The notes: generated from the letters alone by a model not told the origin. A DNA stretch of 64,000 nt from Amphibacillus sp052055485 (GCF_052055485.1 NZ_CP197171.1:620001-684000); one strand, 5' to 3'. Positions 8,971-17,926 are shown, counted from the first letter of the stretch. Numbers and translations are program-made.

Positions 8971-9038
8971 AAATGATACACAAAAATAAGTGCTACCATA
9001 ATATTATCTCACTTTAATTTTACTTATGGCTACACTTA

Positions 9039-9067
9039 ATTTAACCATTAAACAAAGGTCTTGTCAA
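9039..9067 (-). promoter_or_regulatory. Sigma-A promoter of the response regulator gene
   Basis: On the minus strand a consensus TTGACA (9062-9067) and TTAAAT (9039-9044) are separated by 17 bp. This would give a leader of roughly 95 nt containing the cre site. Confidence 0.6.
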
Positions 9068-9116
9068 GAGTTTTAATAAGTTTGAATAATTTACCATGAT
9101 TAAAATGGTGCATTTC

Positions 9117-9752
9117 TCACTTTACGATAAGACCTAACAAACTTGAGAGGTGTTGGGCTTGAATTTGATTAACAATACACCCTTTGAGATCTTCCATCCC
9201 AACAGTTAAATGGTCAAAAGTCGAGGTGCTTAAATCAATTCCCTTTAGAGCCGTATTGGAGAGATTAACACCTGATAACTCACAATTATTGAAGTATACT
9301 TTATTCCATTTATTATGATAAAAGTCAGCTTGTCTTAATAAACATTCATGATATTGAACGAGCTTTTGCGTACAGTAACCCATTCCAGCTAACTGAAGAT
9401 TGCAATGGTTAAAAGAAACATTTTGGAAACGCCCATCAGCCATCATCACACCTGTCAGTTGACAATGTGAAAATTCAACGCGTTGCATTGTTATCTCATC
9501 AAGCTGTGTGTTAGACAAGTCACATTTTTCGAACTGAACATCTCGTAAATACATTTTTTCGAAAACAACATTCTCAAAAGTAACATTTCGAAAAATAACA
9601 TTAATAAATTCAATACCCTCGATATCTTGGTTTGAAATCACGCAATTTTCGATGATAACTTCTTCTATGTAAGGATCACTTTGCTCAAGAGGAGTATTAA
9701 AATCAGTAATGACTCTTTCTGTTGTAATGTTTGGTTTGCTTACTTTTGTCAT
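9117..9752 (-). CDS. Pentapeptide-repeat protein
   Basis: A 211-residue protein made largely of pentapeptide repeats of the A(D/N)LXX type, for example VTFENVVFEKMYLRDVQFEK and NCELSGVNLSNTALKGIDLS. The repeats fall in two blocks of about 30-125 and 140-195. These would form a right-handed quadrilateral beta-helix. Its length and two-block layout are like those of Qnr-type proteins, which mimic DNA and protect gyrase from fluoroquinolones, but many pentapeptide proteins of Bacillaceae have unknown roles and I see no diagnostic Qnr loop. It has its own ribosome site (AGGAGC) and is monocistronic. Confidence 0.8.
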   Translation of the reverse strand: MTKVSKPNITTERVITDFNTPLEQSDPYIEEVIIENCVISNQDIEGIEFINVIFRNVTFENVVFEKMYLRDVQFEKCDLSNTQLDEITMQRVEFSHCQLTGVMMADGRFQNVSFNHCNLQLAGMGYCTQKLVQYHECLLRQADFYHNKWNKVYFNNCELSGVNLSNTALKGIDLSTSTFDHLTVGMEDLKGCIVNQIQAQHLSSLLGLIVK

Positions 9753-9817
9753 GGTACAGCTCCTTTTTGCTAATCATTTAAATTACATTATAACTTACTT
9801 CACCCAACTGATAAAAC

Positions 9818-9868
9818 ATAAAAGAGCTGTTGCAAAATAAAAAATAAATAGTGCAACAGCTCTTTTTA
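9818..9868. terminator. Hairpin flanking the 52-bp array (left)
   Basis: AAAGAGCTGTTGCA (9821-9834) pairs perfectly with TGCAACAGCTCTTT (9852-9865) around a 17-nt loop and is followed by a T run. It looks like a terminator, but it lies upstream of the pentapeptide gene rather than after a gene. A related stem follows the array at 10391-10440. Confidence 0.65.
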
Positions 9869-9898
9869 TCAAGCTATATGTTTTTTACAGATTTGAAA

Positions 9899-10362
9899 CT
9901 ATCCTTCATTTCAAGTGAAACCTCAAGAATAGGGTGTCTCTATCCTTCATTTCAAATGAAACCTCAAGCTTAAATGTCGAATAGAACGTCTCTATCCATC
10001 AGTTCAAATAAAACCTCTAGTCAAAATGTCGAATAGAACCCTTCTATCCATCAGTTCAAATAAAACCTCAAGCCAAAATGTCGAATAGAACGTCTCTATC
10101 CTTCATTTCAGAAGAAACCTCAAGTCAAAATGTCGAATAGAGCACCTTTATCCCTCATTTCAAATGAAACCTCAAGTCAAAATGCCGAATAGAACCCTTC
10201 TATCCATCAATTCAAATAAAACCTCAAGCCTAAATGTCGAATAGAACCCTTCTATCCATCAGTTCAAATAAAACCTCAAATCAAAATGTCGAATAGAGCA
10301 CCTTTATCCTTCAGTTCAATTGAAATCTCAAGTCAAAATGTCGAATAGAACATCTCTATCCG
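9899..10362. repeat. 52-bp tandem repeat array 1
   Basis: Eight full units of exactly 52 bp (beginning at 9940, 9992, 10044, 10096, 10148, 10200, 10252 and 10304) are preceded by a shortened 41-bp unit and followed by a partial one. Each unit reads roughly CTATCC, then a CATTTCAAATGAAACCTCAA-like core, then AAAATGTCGAATAGA. Units differ by scattered substitutions. There are no unique spacers and no open reading frame. Variation falls into two sub-types (CATCAGTTCAAATAAAA and CTTCATTTCAAATGAAA). Confidence 0.9.
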
Positions 10363-10390
10363 GTATTTTATTCCTATTTCTAATACTCAC

Positions 10391-10440
10391 AAAAAGAGCT
10401 GTTGCATAATTAGCTAGCTAATTATGCAACAACCCCTTTG
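10391..10440 (-). terminator. Palindromic terminator of the deo operon
   Basis: A perfect 30-bp palindrome (10401-10430, arms GTTGCATAATTAGCT) followed on the minus strand by AGCTCTTTTTG. It lies just after deoC, so it probably terminates the nucleoside operon. It shares the GAGCTGTTGCA arm with the hairpin at 9818-9868. Confidence 0.75.
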
Positions 10441-10452
10441 TGTTTTATGCTA

Positions 10453-11130
10453 TTAATAATCAGTATTTGCTTGTTCACCTTTAACAATGGCAATTCCGGC
10501 ACTTGCGCCAATACGTGTAGCACCTGCTTCAACAACTGCTTCCGCCGTGGACTGATCACGAACACCACCTGATGCTTTCACACCGATATCTGGTCCAACT
10601 GTTTTTCTCATTAAAGCGATATCTGCCACAGTTGCTCCACCTGTCGAGAAACCCGTTGATGTCTTTACAAAATCTGTTCCAGCTAAAACCGCTAACTGAC
10701 AGGCTTTAATCTTTTCTTCATCGGTCAGTAAGCTGGTTTCAATAATGACTTTGACAAGCGCCTGACCTTTTGCTGCCTCAACAACAGCTTTAATATCTGC
10801 TTCAACAAGTTGATAATCTTGGTCTTTCAGCGCGCCAATGTTAATCACCATATCAACTTCTGTCGCACCCTTCTTAATTGCATCTTCTGTTTCAAAAGCT
10901 TTCGTCTCAGGCGTTGATGCTCCTAATGGAAAACCAATCACTGTACAAACAGCCACATCAGTATCCGCTAGTTCCTTACTTGCCAACTTCACCCAAGTTG
11001 GGTTGACGCAAACAGAGAAAAAGTTGTATTCACTTGCTTCTTGACATAACTTAATAATTTGCTCTTTTGTCGTATCTGCTTTTAGTGCTGTATGGTCGAT
11101 CATTTGTGCTAATGCTTGATTCATTTTCAC
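10453..11130 (-). CDS. deoC: Deoxyribose-phosphate aldolase
   Basis: A 225-residue class I aldolase that splits 2-deoxyribose-5-phosphate into glyceraldehyde-3-phosphate and acetaldehyde, the last step of deoxynucleoside breakdown. The Schiff-base lysine is Lys156 (FVKTSTGFSTGGAT). Lys185 (VKASGG) and Asp93 (EVDMV) are the other conserved active-site residues. Length is normal. It is the last gene of the operon; a 102-bp gap separates it from cdd, and a palindromic terminator follows. The ATG follows a GGGAG-type site. Confidence 0.97.
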   Translation of the reverse strand: MKMNQALAQMIDHTALKADTTKEQIIKLCQEASEYNFFSVCVNPTWVKLASKELADTDVAVCTVIGFPLGASTPETKAFETEDAIKKGATEVDMVINIGALKDQDYQLVEADIKAVVEAAKGQALVKVIIETSLLTDEEKIKACQLAVLAGTDFVKTSTGFSTGGATVADIALMRKTVGPDIGVKASGGVRDQSTAEAVVEAGATRIGASAGIAIVKGEQANTDY

Positions 11131-11232
11131 ATCTCTCCCTATTAGAGGATGTTCGAAAAGTAATACATCGAAAACAGAAAACTTCGATTAACTATCGATG
11201 TGACCTTCTTCATCCTCCTTGTTAAACACTCA

Positions 11233-11631
11233 CTATTTTCTTTCTAGATCTTTTGCTAAAAAGGCACCTGGAAGTAGATCTTTAACTGTCGTCTCAAAAA
11301 TGTCGCCCTTCAAATTTGTTAAGATCACGGGCATCTCCTGTGGACATAATTCACTAATGACTTGTCGGCAAGCACCACATGGAGAGGTGGGACGATCTGT
11401 GTCAGCGATAACCGTTAATGATTTGAAATCATGAACTCCATCCGCATAAGCGCTAAATAAAGCTGTCCGTTCTGCACAATTACAGACTGAATACGCTGCA
11501 TTTTCAATATTACAGCCATGGTATACCTTTCCTTCTTCTGTAAGTAATGCTGCACCTACTTTGAAATTTGAATATGGTGTATAAGCCTTTTCTCTTGCCT
11601 GTTTTGCTTCATCGATAAGCTGGTCAACCAT
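11233..11631 (-). CDS. cdd: Cytidine deaminase
   Basis: A 132-residue homotetramer-type cytidine deaminase converting (deoxy)cytidine to (deoxy)uridine. Zinc ligands Cys52, Cys85 and Cys88 (NCAERTALF and PCGACRQ) and the catalytic Glu54 are all present. It feeds uridine and deoxyuridine to the Pdp phosphorylase encoded in the same operon. About 50 bp separates it from punA. Confidence 0.97.
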   Translation of the reverse strand: MVDQLIDEAKQAREKAYTPYSNFKVGAALLTEEGKVYHGCNIENAAYSVCNCAERTALFSAYADGVHDFKSLTVIADTDRPTSPCGACRQVISELCPQEMPVILTNLKGDIFETTVKDLLPGAFLAKDLERK

Positions 11632-11679
11632 AATAATGAGAGCCTCCTTTAAAATAGATCATTATTAATATAATATCAT

Positions 11680-12498
11680 TTAAGCTAAGCTTGTTAGGAT
11701 CGCCTTAACTAAGGTTAAAAAAGATTCCCTTACTTTTTCAGTTGTTTCAATAACTTCTTCATGATTTAATGGCTGATCCAAAATGCCTGCAGCCATATTT
11801 GAAATACAGGAAATCCCCAGAACATCAAGACCGATATGGCGAGCAACAATAACTTCAGGTACCGTTGACATTCCAACAGCATCGCCGCCAACGGCTTGAA
11901 GCATTTTGATTTCAGCAGGTGTTTCGTAAGTTGGTCCAGTATTCCAAACATAGACACCTTCTTTAAGCTTGATATCAAGTTCATCAGCCACTTCTCGTGC
12001 CAATACTTGTAGTGAGCGGTCATAGGCTGTTGACATATCAGGAAAACGAACACCCTGTGTATCATCATTTGGACCAATTAAAGGGTTTTGACCTGTATTA
12101 TTGATATGATCAGTAATTAGCATTAAATCTCCTGGTGTAAAATCTTTATTGACTCCACCAGCTGCATTAGTAACCATTAAAGTTTCAATTCCTAATGCTT
12201 TCATAACACGAACAGGGAAAGTAACTGCATCTAATCCATAACCTTCATAGTAATGAAAGCGACCTTGCATCGCTACAACAGGCACACCTTTTAGGGTCCC
12301 ACTGACAAGCTGTCCCGCATGTCCTTCCACAGTTGATACAGGAAAGCCGGGTATATCTGTATACTTAATCCGAACGGACTCTGCAATCTGATCAGCAAGC
12401 ATACCCAAACCGGAACCTAAAATCAAGCCTACTTTTGGTTTCATTTTTAGCTTAGCAGCAATAAAGGACTTTGCTTCCTCAAGTTTCTCTAATCCCAT
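11680..12498 (-). CDS. punA: Purine-nucleoside phosphorylase
   Basis: A 272-residue trimeric-type PNP that cleaves guanosine and inosine (and deoxy forms) to base and (deoxy)ribose-1-phosphate. Motifs include the phosphate-binding GSGLG, the EGHAGQL loop, MQGRFHYYEGY and VTNAAGGVN. It is separated by 12 bp from deoB, whose product isomerises the sugar-1-phosphate it generates. Bacillus relatives are named punA or pupG. Confidence 0.96.
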   Translation of the reverse strand: MGLEKLEEAKSFIAAKLKMKPKVGLILGSGLGMLADQIAESVRIKYTDIPGFPVSTVEGHAGQLVSGTLKGVPVVAMQGRFHYYEGYGLDAVTFPVRVMKALGIETLMVTNAAGGVNKDFTPGDLMLITDHINNTGQNPLIGPNDDTQGVRFPDMSTAYDRSLQVLAREVADELDIKLKEGVYVWNTGPTYETPAEIKMLQAVGGDAVGMSTVPEVIVARHIGLDVLGISCISNMAAGILDQPLNHEEVIETTEKVRESFLTLVKAILTSLA

Positions 12499-12510
12499 TG
12501 TTTCTCCCTC

Positions 12511-13695
12511 CTATTTTTTTATATTTGTTAAAAAACTCTCTCCATATTTCGGCATCTTTACATTGAAGTTATCTGCGATAGTTGCACCAATATCGGCAAA
12601 AGTTTTTCGAAGCGATAATTCTGTGCCCTTCTCAATCCCTTTATGGTGAACAAGAAGTGGAACATACTCACGTGTATGATCTGTTCCATGGTGGATTGGG
12701 TCATTTCCATGATCCGCTGTAATGATAAGCAAGTCATCTTCTCGTAACTTTTCTAACACTTCTGGCAAGCGTTGATCAAAGGTTTCTAACGCTTTTCCAT
12801 AACCGGCAGGGTCGCGGCGGTGTCCGTATTTCGCATCAAAATCAACCAGGTTTAAGAAATTTAAGCCATGAAAATCTTGATCAATGGATTGAATAAACTT
12901 CTCCATGCCATCATCATTATCTGCTGTCCGAATCGATTCTGTCACACCTTCACCATCATAAATATCAGCGATTTTCCCTAAAGCCAGTACATCAAGGTCA
13001 GCATCTTTCAATTCATTCATCACTGTACGACCAAAAGGCTTCAAAGCATAGTCATGGCGATTAGCTGTTCGTTCAAATGCACCAGGCTCCCCAATAAATG
13101 GACGGGCAATCACACGTCCAACCATATATTTCTCATTCATGGTTAATTGGCGGGCAATCTCACAAATGTTATACAACTCATCAATTGGAACAATCTCCTC
13201 ATGAGCAGCAATTTGTAGAACAGAATCTGCTGAAGTATAAACAATTAAATCTCCTGTTCGCATATGTTCTTCGCCAAGTTCAACTAAAATTTCCGTGCCT
13301 GAAGCTGGTTTATTACCGATAATTCCACGACCTGTTCGTTTCTTTAATTCATCAAGCAGGTCATCTGGGAAACCTGTCGGGAACACTTGGAAAGGTTGGT
13401 CAATATAAAGACCCATAATCTCCCAATGACCGGTCATCGTATCTTTCCCAACAGAGGCTTCTTCCATTTTTGTATAATGAGCCAATGGTTGATCTGCCTT
13501 CTCAACCCCCTGTATTTGGCGAATATTACTCAATCCTAATTGTCCCATGGTTGGCATGTTTAAGCCACCGATATGTTCAGCAATATGTCCTAATGTATCT
13601 GCACCAGCATCACCAAAATCAGCTGCATCCGGCGCCTCACCAATTCCAACCGAATCTAATACGATTAGAAAAACACGTTTAAACTGTTCGTTCAT
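12511..13695 (-). CDS. deoB: Phosphopentomutase
   Basis: A 394-residue phosphopentomutase (also called drm), of the alkaline-phosphatase superfamily, interconverting (deoxy)ribose-1-phosphate and -5-phosphate. Metal-binding Asp14 (VLDSVGIGE), the phospho-threonine loop GKDTMTGHWE (Thr86) and the ITADHGNDP and HTRE metal motifs are intact. AAGGAGG precedes the ATG. It lies between a small XapX-domain gene upstream and punA downstream. Confidence 0.97.
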   Translation of the reverse strand: MNEQFKRVFLIVLDSVGIGEAPDAADFGDAGADTLGHIAEHIGGLNMPTMGQLGLSNIRQIQGVEKADQPLAHYTKMEEASVGKDTMTGHWEIMGLYIDQPFQVFPTGFPDDLLDELKKRTGRGIIGNKPASGTEILVELGEEHMRTGDLIVYTSADSVLQIAAHEEIVPIDELYNICEIARQLTMNEKYMVGRVIARPFIGEPGAFERTANRHDYALKPFGRTVMNELKDADLDVLALGKIADIYDGEGVTESIRTADNDDGMEKFIQSIDQDFHGLNFLNLVDFDAKYGHRRDPAGYGKALETFDQRLPEVLEKLREDDLLIITADHGNDPIHHGTDHTREYVPLLVHHKGIEKGTELSLRKTFADIGATIADNFNVKMPKYGESFLTNIKK

Positions 13696-13714
13696 TATAC
13701 TTCCTCCTTATTAA

Positions 13715-13882
13715 TTAACCGAAAAACACTTTCAAATAGTCTACAATCACACCACCAAAGTAAATACCAAACACACCCATAATTGCTGATAAAACAGGTG
13801 GTGCGGGTAAAGGCAGCTTTAAAAATCTAAACAAAATTCCAACTAAAACACCTGTAAATAACGCTAACAATATTTCTTTCAT
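13715..13882 (-). CDS. XapX-domain small membrane protein
   Basis: A 55-residue protein, begun at an ATG with GGGGAG before it. The centre has the XapX (DUF1427) signature: a first hydrophobic helix with GVLVG, the loop LKLPLPAPPVL, then a second glycine-rich helix (MGVFGIYFGG). The family is named after an E. coli xanthosine operon gene; the function is unknown. Its place between pdp and deoB, where a nucleoside transporter might be expected, suggests a membrane role linked to nucleoside uptake or sugar-phosphate metabolism. Confidence 0.8.
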   Translation of the reverse strand: MKEILLALFTGVLVGILFRFLKLPLPAPPVLSAIMGVFGIYFGGVIVDYLKVFFG

Positions 13883-13962
13883 TTGTTCTCCCCTGTTTCT
13901 TAACCTGTAGTATTACCTTCTACATTCTGATTTACTTATAAACTAAAGCACAGTTATAACTT

Positions 13963-15267
13963 TTATTCCGTAATGACGTCATGTATTAATGGATCTGGGG
14001 TTACTTCTTCTTTTTGAATTTGATAAGACATTTGTGTTTTTTCTATAACTGCCTTGATTTCCGTTTGATTACTATGAGCGATAGCAATCGTATCCCCAGC
14101 TTCAACATAATCACCAACTTTTTTCTTTAAAACGATTCCCACAGCAAGATCAATTTCTGAATCCTTCGTCATTCTTCCCGCACCTAACATACTAGCTGCT
14201 ACCCCAATTTCATCTGCAACGATTTCAGAAATATAACCTGTTTCTTTTGCTTTCACATCGATCTGATAACTTGCTGTTGGGAGATTTGCTGGTTGATCAA
14301 CAATTGAAGCATCGCCGCCTTGTGCGGCGATAAAGGTTTTAAACTTCTCAATCGCTTGACCATTTTCAATGACTTCAACCAATTTTTCACGTGCTTGTTC
14401 AATAGTATCTGCTTTTTTTGCTAAATAAACCATTTGACTTCCTAGTGCTAAACATAACTCGGTTAAGTCACTAGGCCCTTCTCCTTTTAACGTAGCAATC
14501 GCTTCTTTAACTTCTAATGCATTCCCGACAGCATAACCCAGTGGTTGGCTCATATCTGAAATAACAGCCATCGTCCTTCTTCCAGCACCATTTCCAATCC
14601 CAACCATTGCTTCAGCTAACTTTCTTGCACCGGTCAAATCCTTCATAAAAGCACCTGAACCTGTTTTCACATCTAAAACAATCGCGTCTGCACCTGAGGC
14701 AATTTTTTTGCTCATAATTGAACTTGCGATTAAAGGAATCGAGTTCACTGTCCCAGTAACATCACGAAGAGCGTATAGCTTTTTGTCAGCCGGAGCAAGA
14801 TTACCACTTTGCCCGATCACCGCAATTTTATTTTTATTAACGAGTTCATTGAAGACTTTCCCGTCTATTTCCACTTGAAAACCATCGATCGATTCAAGTT
14901 TGTCAATTGTTCCTCCCGTGTGCCCTAAGCCCCGACCAGACATTTTGGCCACTGGAACATCAACAGCAGCAACTAACGGTGCCAGAATTAATGTCGTCGT
15001 GTCACCAACCCCACCCGTACTGTGTTTATCTACTTTAATGCCATCAATTTCAGAAAGATCAATTTCATCACCCGAAGCAACCATTGCCTGTGTGAGATGA
15101 ATTCGCTCATCAGTCGTCATATCTTGAAAATACAAAGCCATAGCCATTGCTGACATTTGATAATCTGGAATTAGATCGTTGGTATATTGGTCGATCATAT
15201 ACTCAATCTCTTCTTTTGATAAAGCAAATCCATCACGTTTCTTTGCAATAAGATCTACCATCCTCAT
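13963..15267 (-). CDS. pdp: Pyrimidine-nucleoside phosphorylase
   Basis: A 434-residue family II phosphorylase that cleaves uridine, deoxyuridine and thymidine with phosphate. The N-terminal helical domain, the phosphate-binding KHSTGGVGDT motif (about residues 82-91), the family signature SGRGLGHTGGTIDKLE (about 110-125) and the C-terminal PYNP domain are complete. It is the first structural gene after the regulator, with its own promoter and operator-like palindrome. A second ATG two codons in (MVDLIAKK) is a possible alternative start. Confidence 0.96.
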   Translation of the reverse strand: MRMVDLIAKKRDGFALSKEEIEYMIDQYTNDLIPDYQMSAMAMALYFQDMTTDERIHLTQAMVASGDEIDLSEIDGIKVDKHSTGGVGDTTTLILAPLVAAVDVPVAKMSGRGLGHTGGTIDKLESIDGFQVEIDGKVFNELVNKNKIAVIGQSGNLAPADKKLYALRDVTGTVNSIPLIASSIMSKKIASGADAIVLDVKTGSGAFMKDLTGARKLAEAMVGIGNGAGRRTMAVISDMSQPLGYAVGNALEVKEAIATLKGEGPSDLTELCLALGSQMVYLAKKADTIEQAREKLVEVIENGQAIEKFKTFIAAQGGDASIVDQPANLPTASYQIDVKAKETGYISEIVADEIGVAASMLGAGRMTKDSEIDLAVGIVLKKKVGDYVEAGDTIAIAHSNQTEIKAVIEKTQMSYQIQKEEVTPDPLIHDVITE

Positions 15268-15440
15268 CTGACTTCCATCCTTTCATCAAAAAATAAAACT
15301 TCCCTTTGAAATCCGTTACATAATTTTGTCGAAATATGCCGATTAAATGATCATGCTTTTTCGTTAGTATGAACGATTTTTATTGAAAAATAATACTGAT
15401 CTATTCAATAGCAATTAAGCATGTAATCCTTATCATTTTC

Positions 15441-15470
15441 ATTATATAAGTTAGACGTCCAACAAGTCAA
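15441..15470 (-). promoter_or_regulatory. Promoter of pdp with operator-like palindrome in the spacer
   Basis: Minus-strand -35 TTGACT (15465-15470) and -10 TATAAT (15441-15446) are 18 bp apart. The spacer contains GTTGGACGTCTAAC (15450-15463 on the other strand GTTAGACGTCCAAC), an inverted repeat centred on GACGTC. Its position, immediately after the GntR gene, makes it the likely binding site of that repressor. Confidence 0.7.
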
Positions 15471-15500
15471 CTGATGAAATGGTTTCTTTTAACTAATTCA

Positions 15501-16226
15501 TTAAAAAATGCGTTTTCTTAACACATTAAAACTCACTTGATCTGATCGAAAATAGTTTAATGAATATAATACCGGCATGTCATTGAGATCAAAGTGTATT
15601 TGTTTTAGAATTAGTAATGGTGTATTATGATCACATTTTAAAATCGTTGATATTTCCTTATGATAGCTAATGGTTTTTATATCTGCTTCAGCATAACTAA
15701 TCGTAATTCCAGCATCCTTTTGTAATGAGTTTAACATCGACTCATCATTTAGTTTGTAATCTTTTCCGACTACTTTTTTCGGAAGCTTATCTATGCAATA
15801 AACGAGGGGCTCTCCATCAGCTTTCCTCAAGCGTTTCACTAGAAATAGCTGTTCATTGTTGTCAATTTTTAATTCTGAAACATCATCTCTATGTGGCTCG
15901 GTAAACCCGGCATGGAGTAATTCTGTTTCAGGCGTCTTTCCTTCCCGCTTAATCATATCAGTAATACTGAATAATTCTTCTAATCCTCTAGAAAAAACAG
16001 GCTTCTTATTAACAAAAGTACCAATACCATGCCGTCTAATAATGATATTTTCTTCTTCAAGGATTCGTAAAGCCTCTCTCAATGTATTACGAGAAACATG
16101 TAACTGTTTGGCAAAATCCATCTCCGAAGGCAAACGTTGTCCCGGCTCAAGTTCACCTTTATTAATCTTCTCTCTAATCTGTTCAATTACAAATAAGTAC
16201 CGAGGCGTTTGGTAATTATAATCCAT
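15501..16226 (-). CDS. GntR/HutC-family repressor (UTRA domain)
   Basis: A 241-residue transcriptional regulator. The winged HTH is at residues 7-75 (RLPSEMDFAKQLHVSRNTLR, then ALRILEEENIIIRRHGIGTF). A UTRA effector domain follows (about 95-235), as in HutC, NagR and TreR. GGAGGAG precedes the ATG. It is transcribed in the same direction as, and directly upstream of, the pdp-to-deoC operon, so it is probably the nucleoside- or deoxyribose-responsive repressor of that operon. B. subtilis instead uses DeoR for the equivalent genes. Confidence 0.9.
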   Translation of the reverse strand: MDYNYQTPRYLFVIEQIREKINKGELEPGQRLPSEMDFAKQLHVSRNTLREALRILEEENIIIRRHGIGTFVNKKPVFSRGLEELFSITDMIKREGKTPETELLHAGFTEPHRDDVSELKIDNNEQLFLVKRLRKADGEPLVYCIDKLPKKVVGKDYKLNDESMLNSLQKDAGITISYAEADIKTISYHKEISTILKCDHNTPLLILKQIHFDLNDMPVLYSLNYFRSDQVSFNVLRKRIF

Positions 16227-16327
16227 TGCAATGTCTCCTCCATATTATGTTAAATATTACCTTTAAATTTTTCATCGATTAAGGACGCCTATTGCTCTAT
16301 CATTATCATACCATATTATAATGTGAT

Positions 16328-16341
16328 TGAAAGCGTTAAAA
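16328..16341 (-). promoter_or_regulatory. cre-like site upstream of gntR
   Basis: TGAAAGCGTTAAAA matches the cre consensus at 13 of 14 positions and lies about 100 bp upstream of gntR, close to a TATAAT-like box on the minus strand. It would link nucleoside catabolism to carbon catabolite repression. Confidence 0.5.
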
Positions 16342-16467
16342 TTCATCCGATTGTGTCAAGTATTTGTGGGAGTTTTTTTATGTCCCTTATTTTATATTGT
16401 TTTTAGCCTATGATTTGGCAGCGTTGTCACTCCTGTATTCCTTTAAAAGAAAAGCTATTTTAACTTT

Positions 16468-17817
16468 TTAAAATCCTCTTAAACCTTTCAGAGCTTCTGT
16501 AATAGGAGCCCCCATTGCTTGTTTCAAATAACCTAAATTCTGACGAGTGGCTTCTGTCGCACTGTTTTTCAGCTTCTCAACGAAGTGTTTAGGTGGCTTT
16601 TCAGCTTTGGGCTCTTCAGTGAATGCCTGCGTTTGCTCAAGGATTCCATGTAACGTTTTAATCTCTAAATTGTCTTTTAGAGCCACCATGACATCGACGA
16701 ATTTATCAAGCCCTCGATCACTCCAGCTACGACCGTGGTTGAGTCTTCTCGCAAACACACTCATGGTTCCTTCTGCACTACCCATTGGGCGAAAACCGGT
16801 TATATCTATCCCTTTTCTCTCTAATTTTTTACGGTAATCTCCGAGTGCCTTCGGATACTTTGAGAGCTGAGCGATTAAGGCTTCCAACTCTTCTTCCTTC
16901 TTTTCATTTTCCAGTGTCCCCACTGCACTATTTAATTCCACCATAAACCCTTCCCAATCATAAACAGCTAGCTTCTTTTGGATCGAACGGGATCTTGGAT
17001 GCCCTCGAAAGATCAGGCGGACATCACGAGCGACATGAAAACGATCAATGACAAAAGTAGCGTTCTTCTGGAAATAGTCTCGACAAGACGTGATCCAATT
17101 CGCTCCATCTCCATTGATGACGAGATGGTGTCGCGTTGGGTCATATTCATAAGTGGTCATCAGATAGGTCTCAAACGCTTCCCAAAATGGACCGTTGCCT
17201 TCATGAATAAAATGACGTTTCTCGATGAGTTTCGCTCGCTTGCCATTCATCTCCCATCCTTGATGGGTACTTGCTATTTTAAGTTCTCTTCCTTTTTTCC
17301 CTTTCTCTTGGCTCTTTGTATTTAAGCCATCCACTTCAACGAATAAAACATCTTGTTCAAGGGGGACAGACTCTTCTGGAACCACTTCCGTATGCAAAAG
17401 CTGTTGACGGATCCCTTCATGACTGATGACAGGATACCCTAAGAACCTTTCGAGTACCTTTCCAGCTTGTCGATAGGAAGCACCTGTGACAGCTAGTTCA
17501 ATCGCCAAATCTTGCACGACTGGACTCATTCCTTTTGTTCCATCAAAGGCTAAATATTGATCTAATAAGTACACATATTTCCCTGTTACTTTATCTTGGT
17601 AATAATTTCTCTTCAGCTCGACTTGTCCAAAAACAGATTCAAACGATAACGTACGTTTATCTTTTAAGTAAAATCTTTGTTTGTCTCTTCCTAAAGCAAT
17701 CGCCTGATCAAACTCCTGAAGGATTTTTGACATCATCTGTGAAAAACTTTCTTGTAAGGTACGGTATATTATTTCTTCTAACTCTTTCATTGTCAGCTGA
17801 GATATGATATCTTTCAT
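16468..17817 (-). CDS. ISLre2-family transposase (UPF0236)
   Basis: A 449-residue transposase of the ISLre2/UPF0236 type. The acidic catalytic triad is visible as Asp in FVEVDGLN (about residue 163), Asp in VINGDGANW (about 237) and Glu in GSAEGTMS (about 357). The N-terminal zone RTLSFESVFGQVELKRNYY and GLDKFVDVMVALKDN near the C-terminus are typical of the family. The frame is intact, so the element could be active. GAGG lies upstream of the ATG. Confidence 0.9.
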   Translation of the reverse strand: MKDIISQLTMKELEEIIYRTLQESFSQMMSKILQEFDQAIALGRDKQRFYLKDKRTLSFESVFGQVELKRNYYQDKVTGKYVYLLDQYLAFDGTKGMSPVVQDLAIELAVTGASYRQAGKVLERFLGYPVISHEGIRQQLLHTEVVPEESVPLEQDVLFVEVDGLNTKSQEKGKKGRELKIASTHQGWEMNGKRAKLIEKRHFIHEGNGPFWEAFETYLMTTYEYDPTRHHLVINGDGANWITSCRDYFQKNATFVIDRFHVARDVRLIFRGHPRSRSIQKKLAVYDWEGFMVELNSAVGTLENEKKEEELEALIAQLSKYPKALGDYRKKLERKGIDITGFRPMGSAEGTMSVFARRLNHGRSWSDRGLDKFVDVMVALKDNLEIKTLHGILEQTQAFTEEPKAEKPPKHFVEKLKNSATEATRQNLGYLKQAMGAPITEALKGLRGF

Positions 17818-17926
17818 ATGAGGACCTCTTTCTATAGTTTTTGTTTGTCGTAAACTTAACTATATAAAATAAGGTCCTCTTTTTCATCTCAAACGACTTA
17901 TCTACTACCGCGCTTTCGCTTGGTGC

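Noticed and set aside
9899..10362. CRISPR array
   Set aside because: Repeats are contiguous 52-bp units with no unique spacers, and no cas genes occur in the window.
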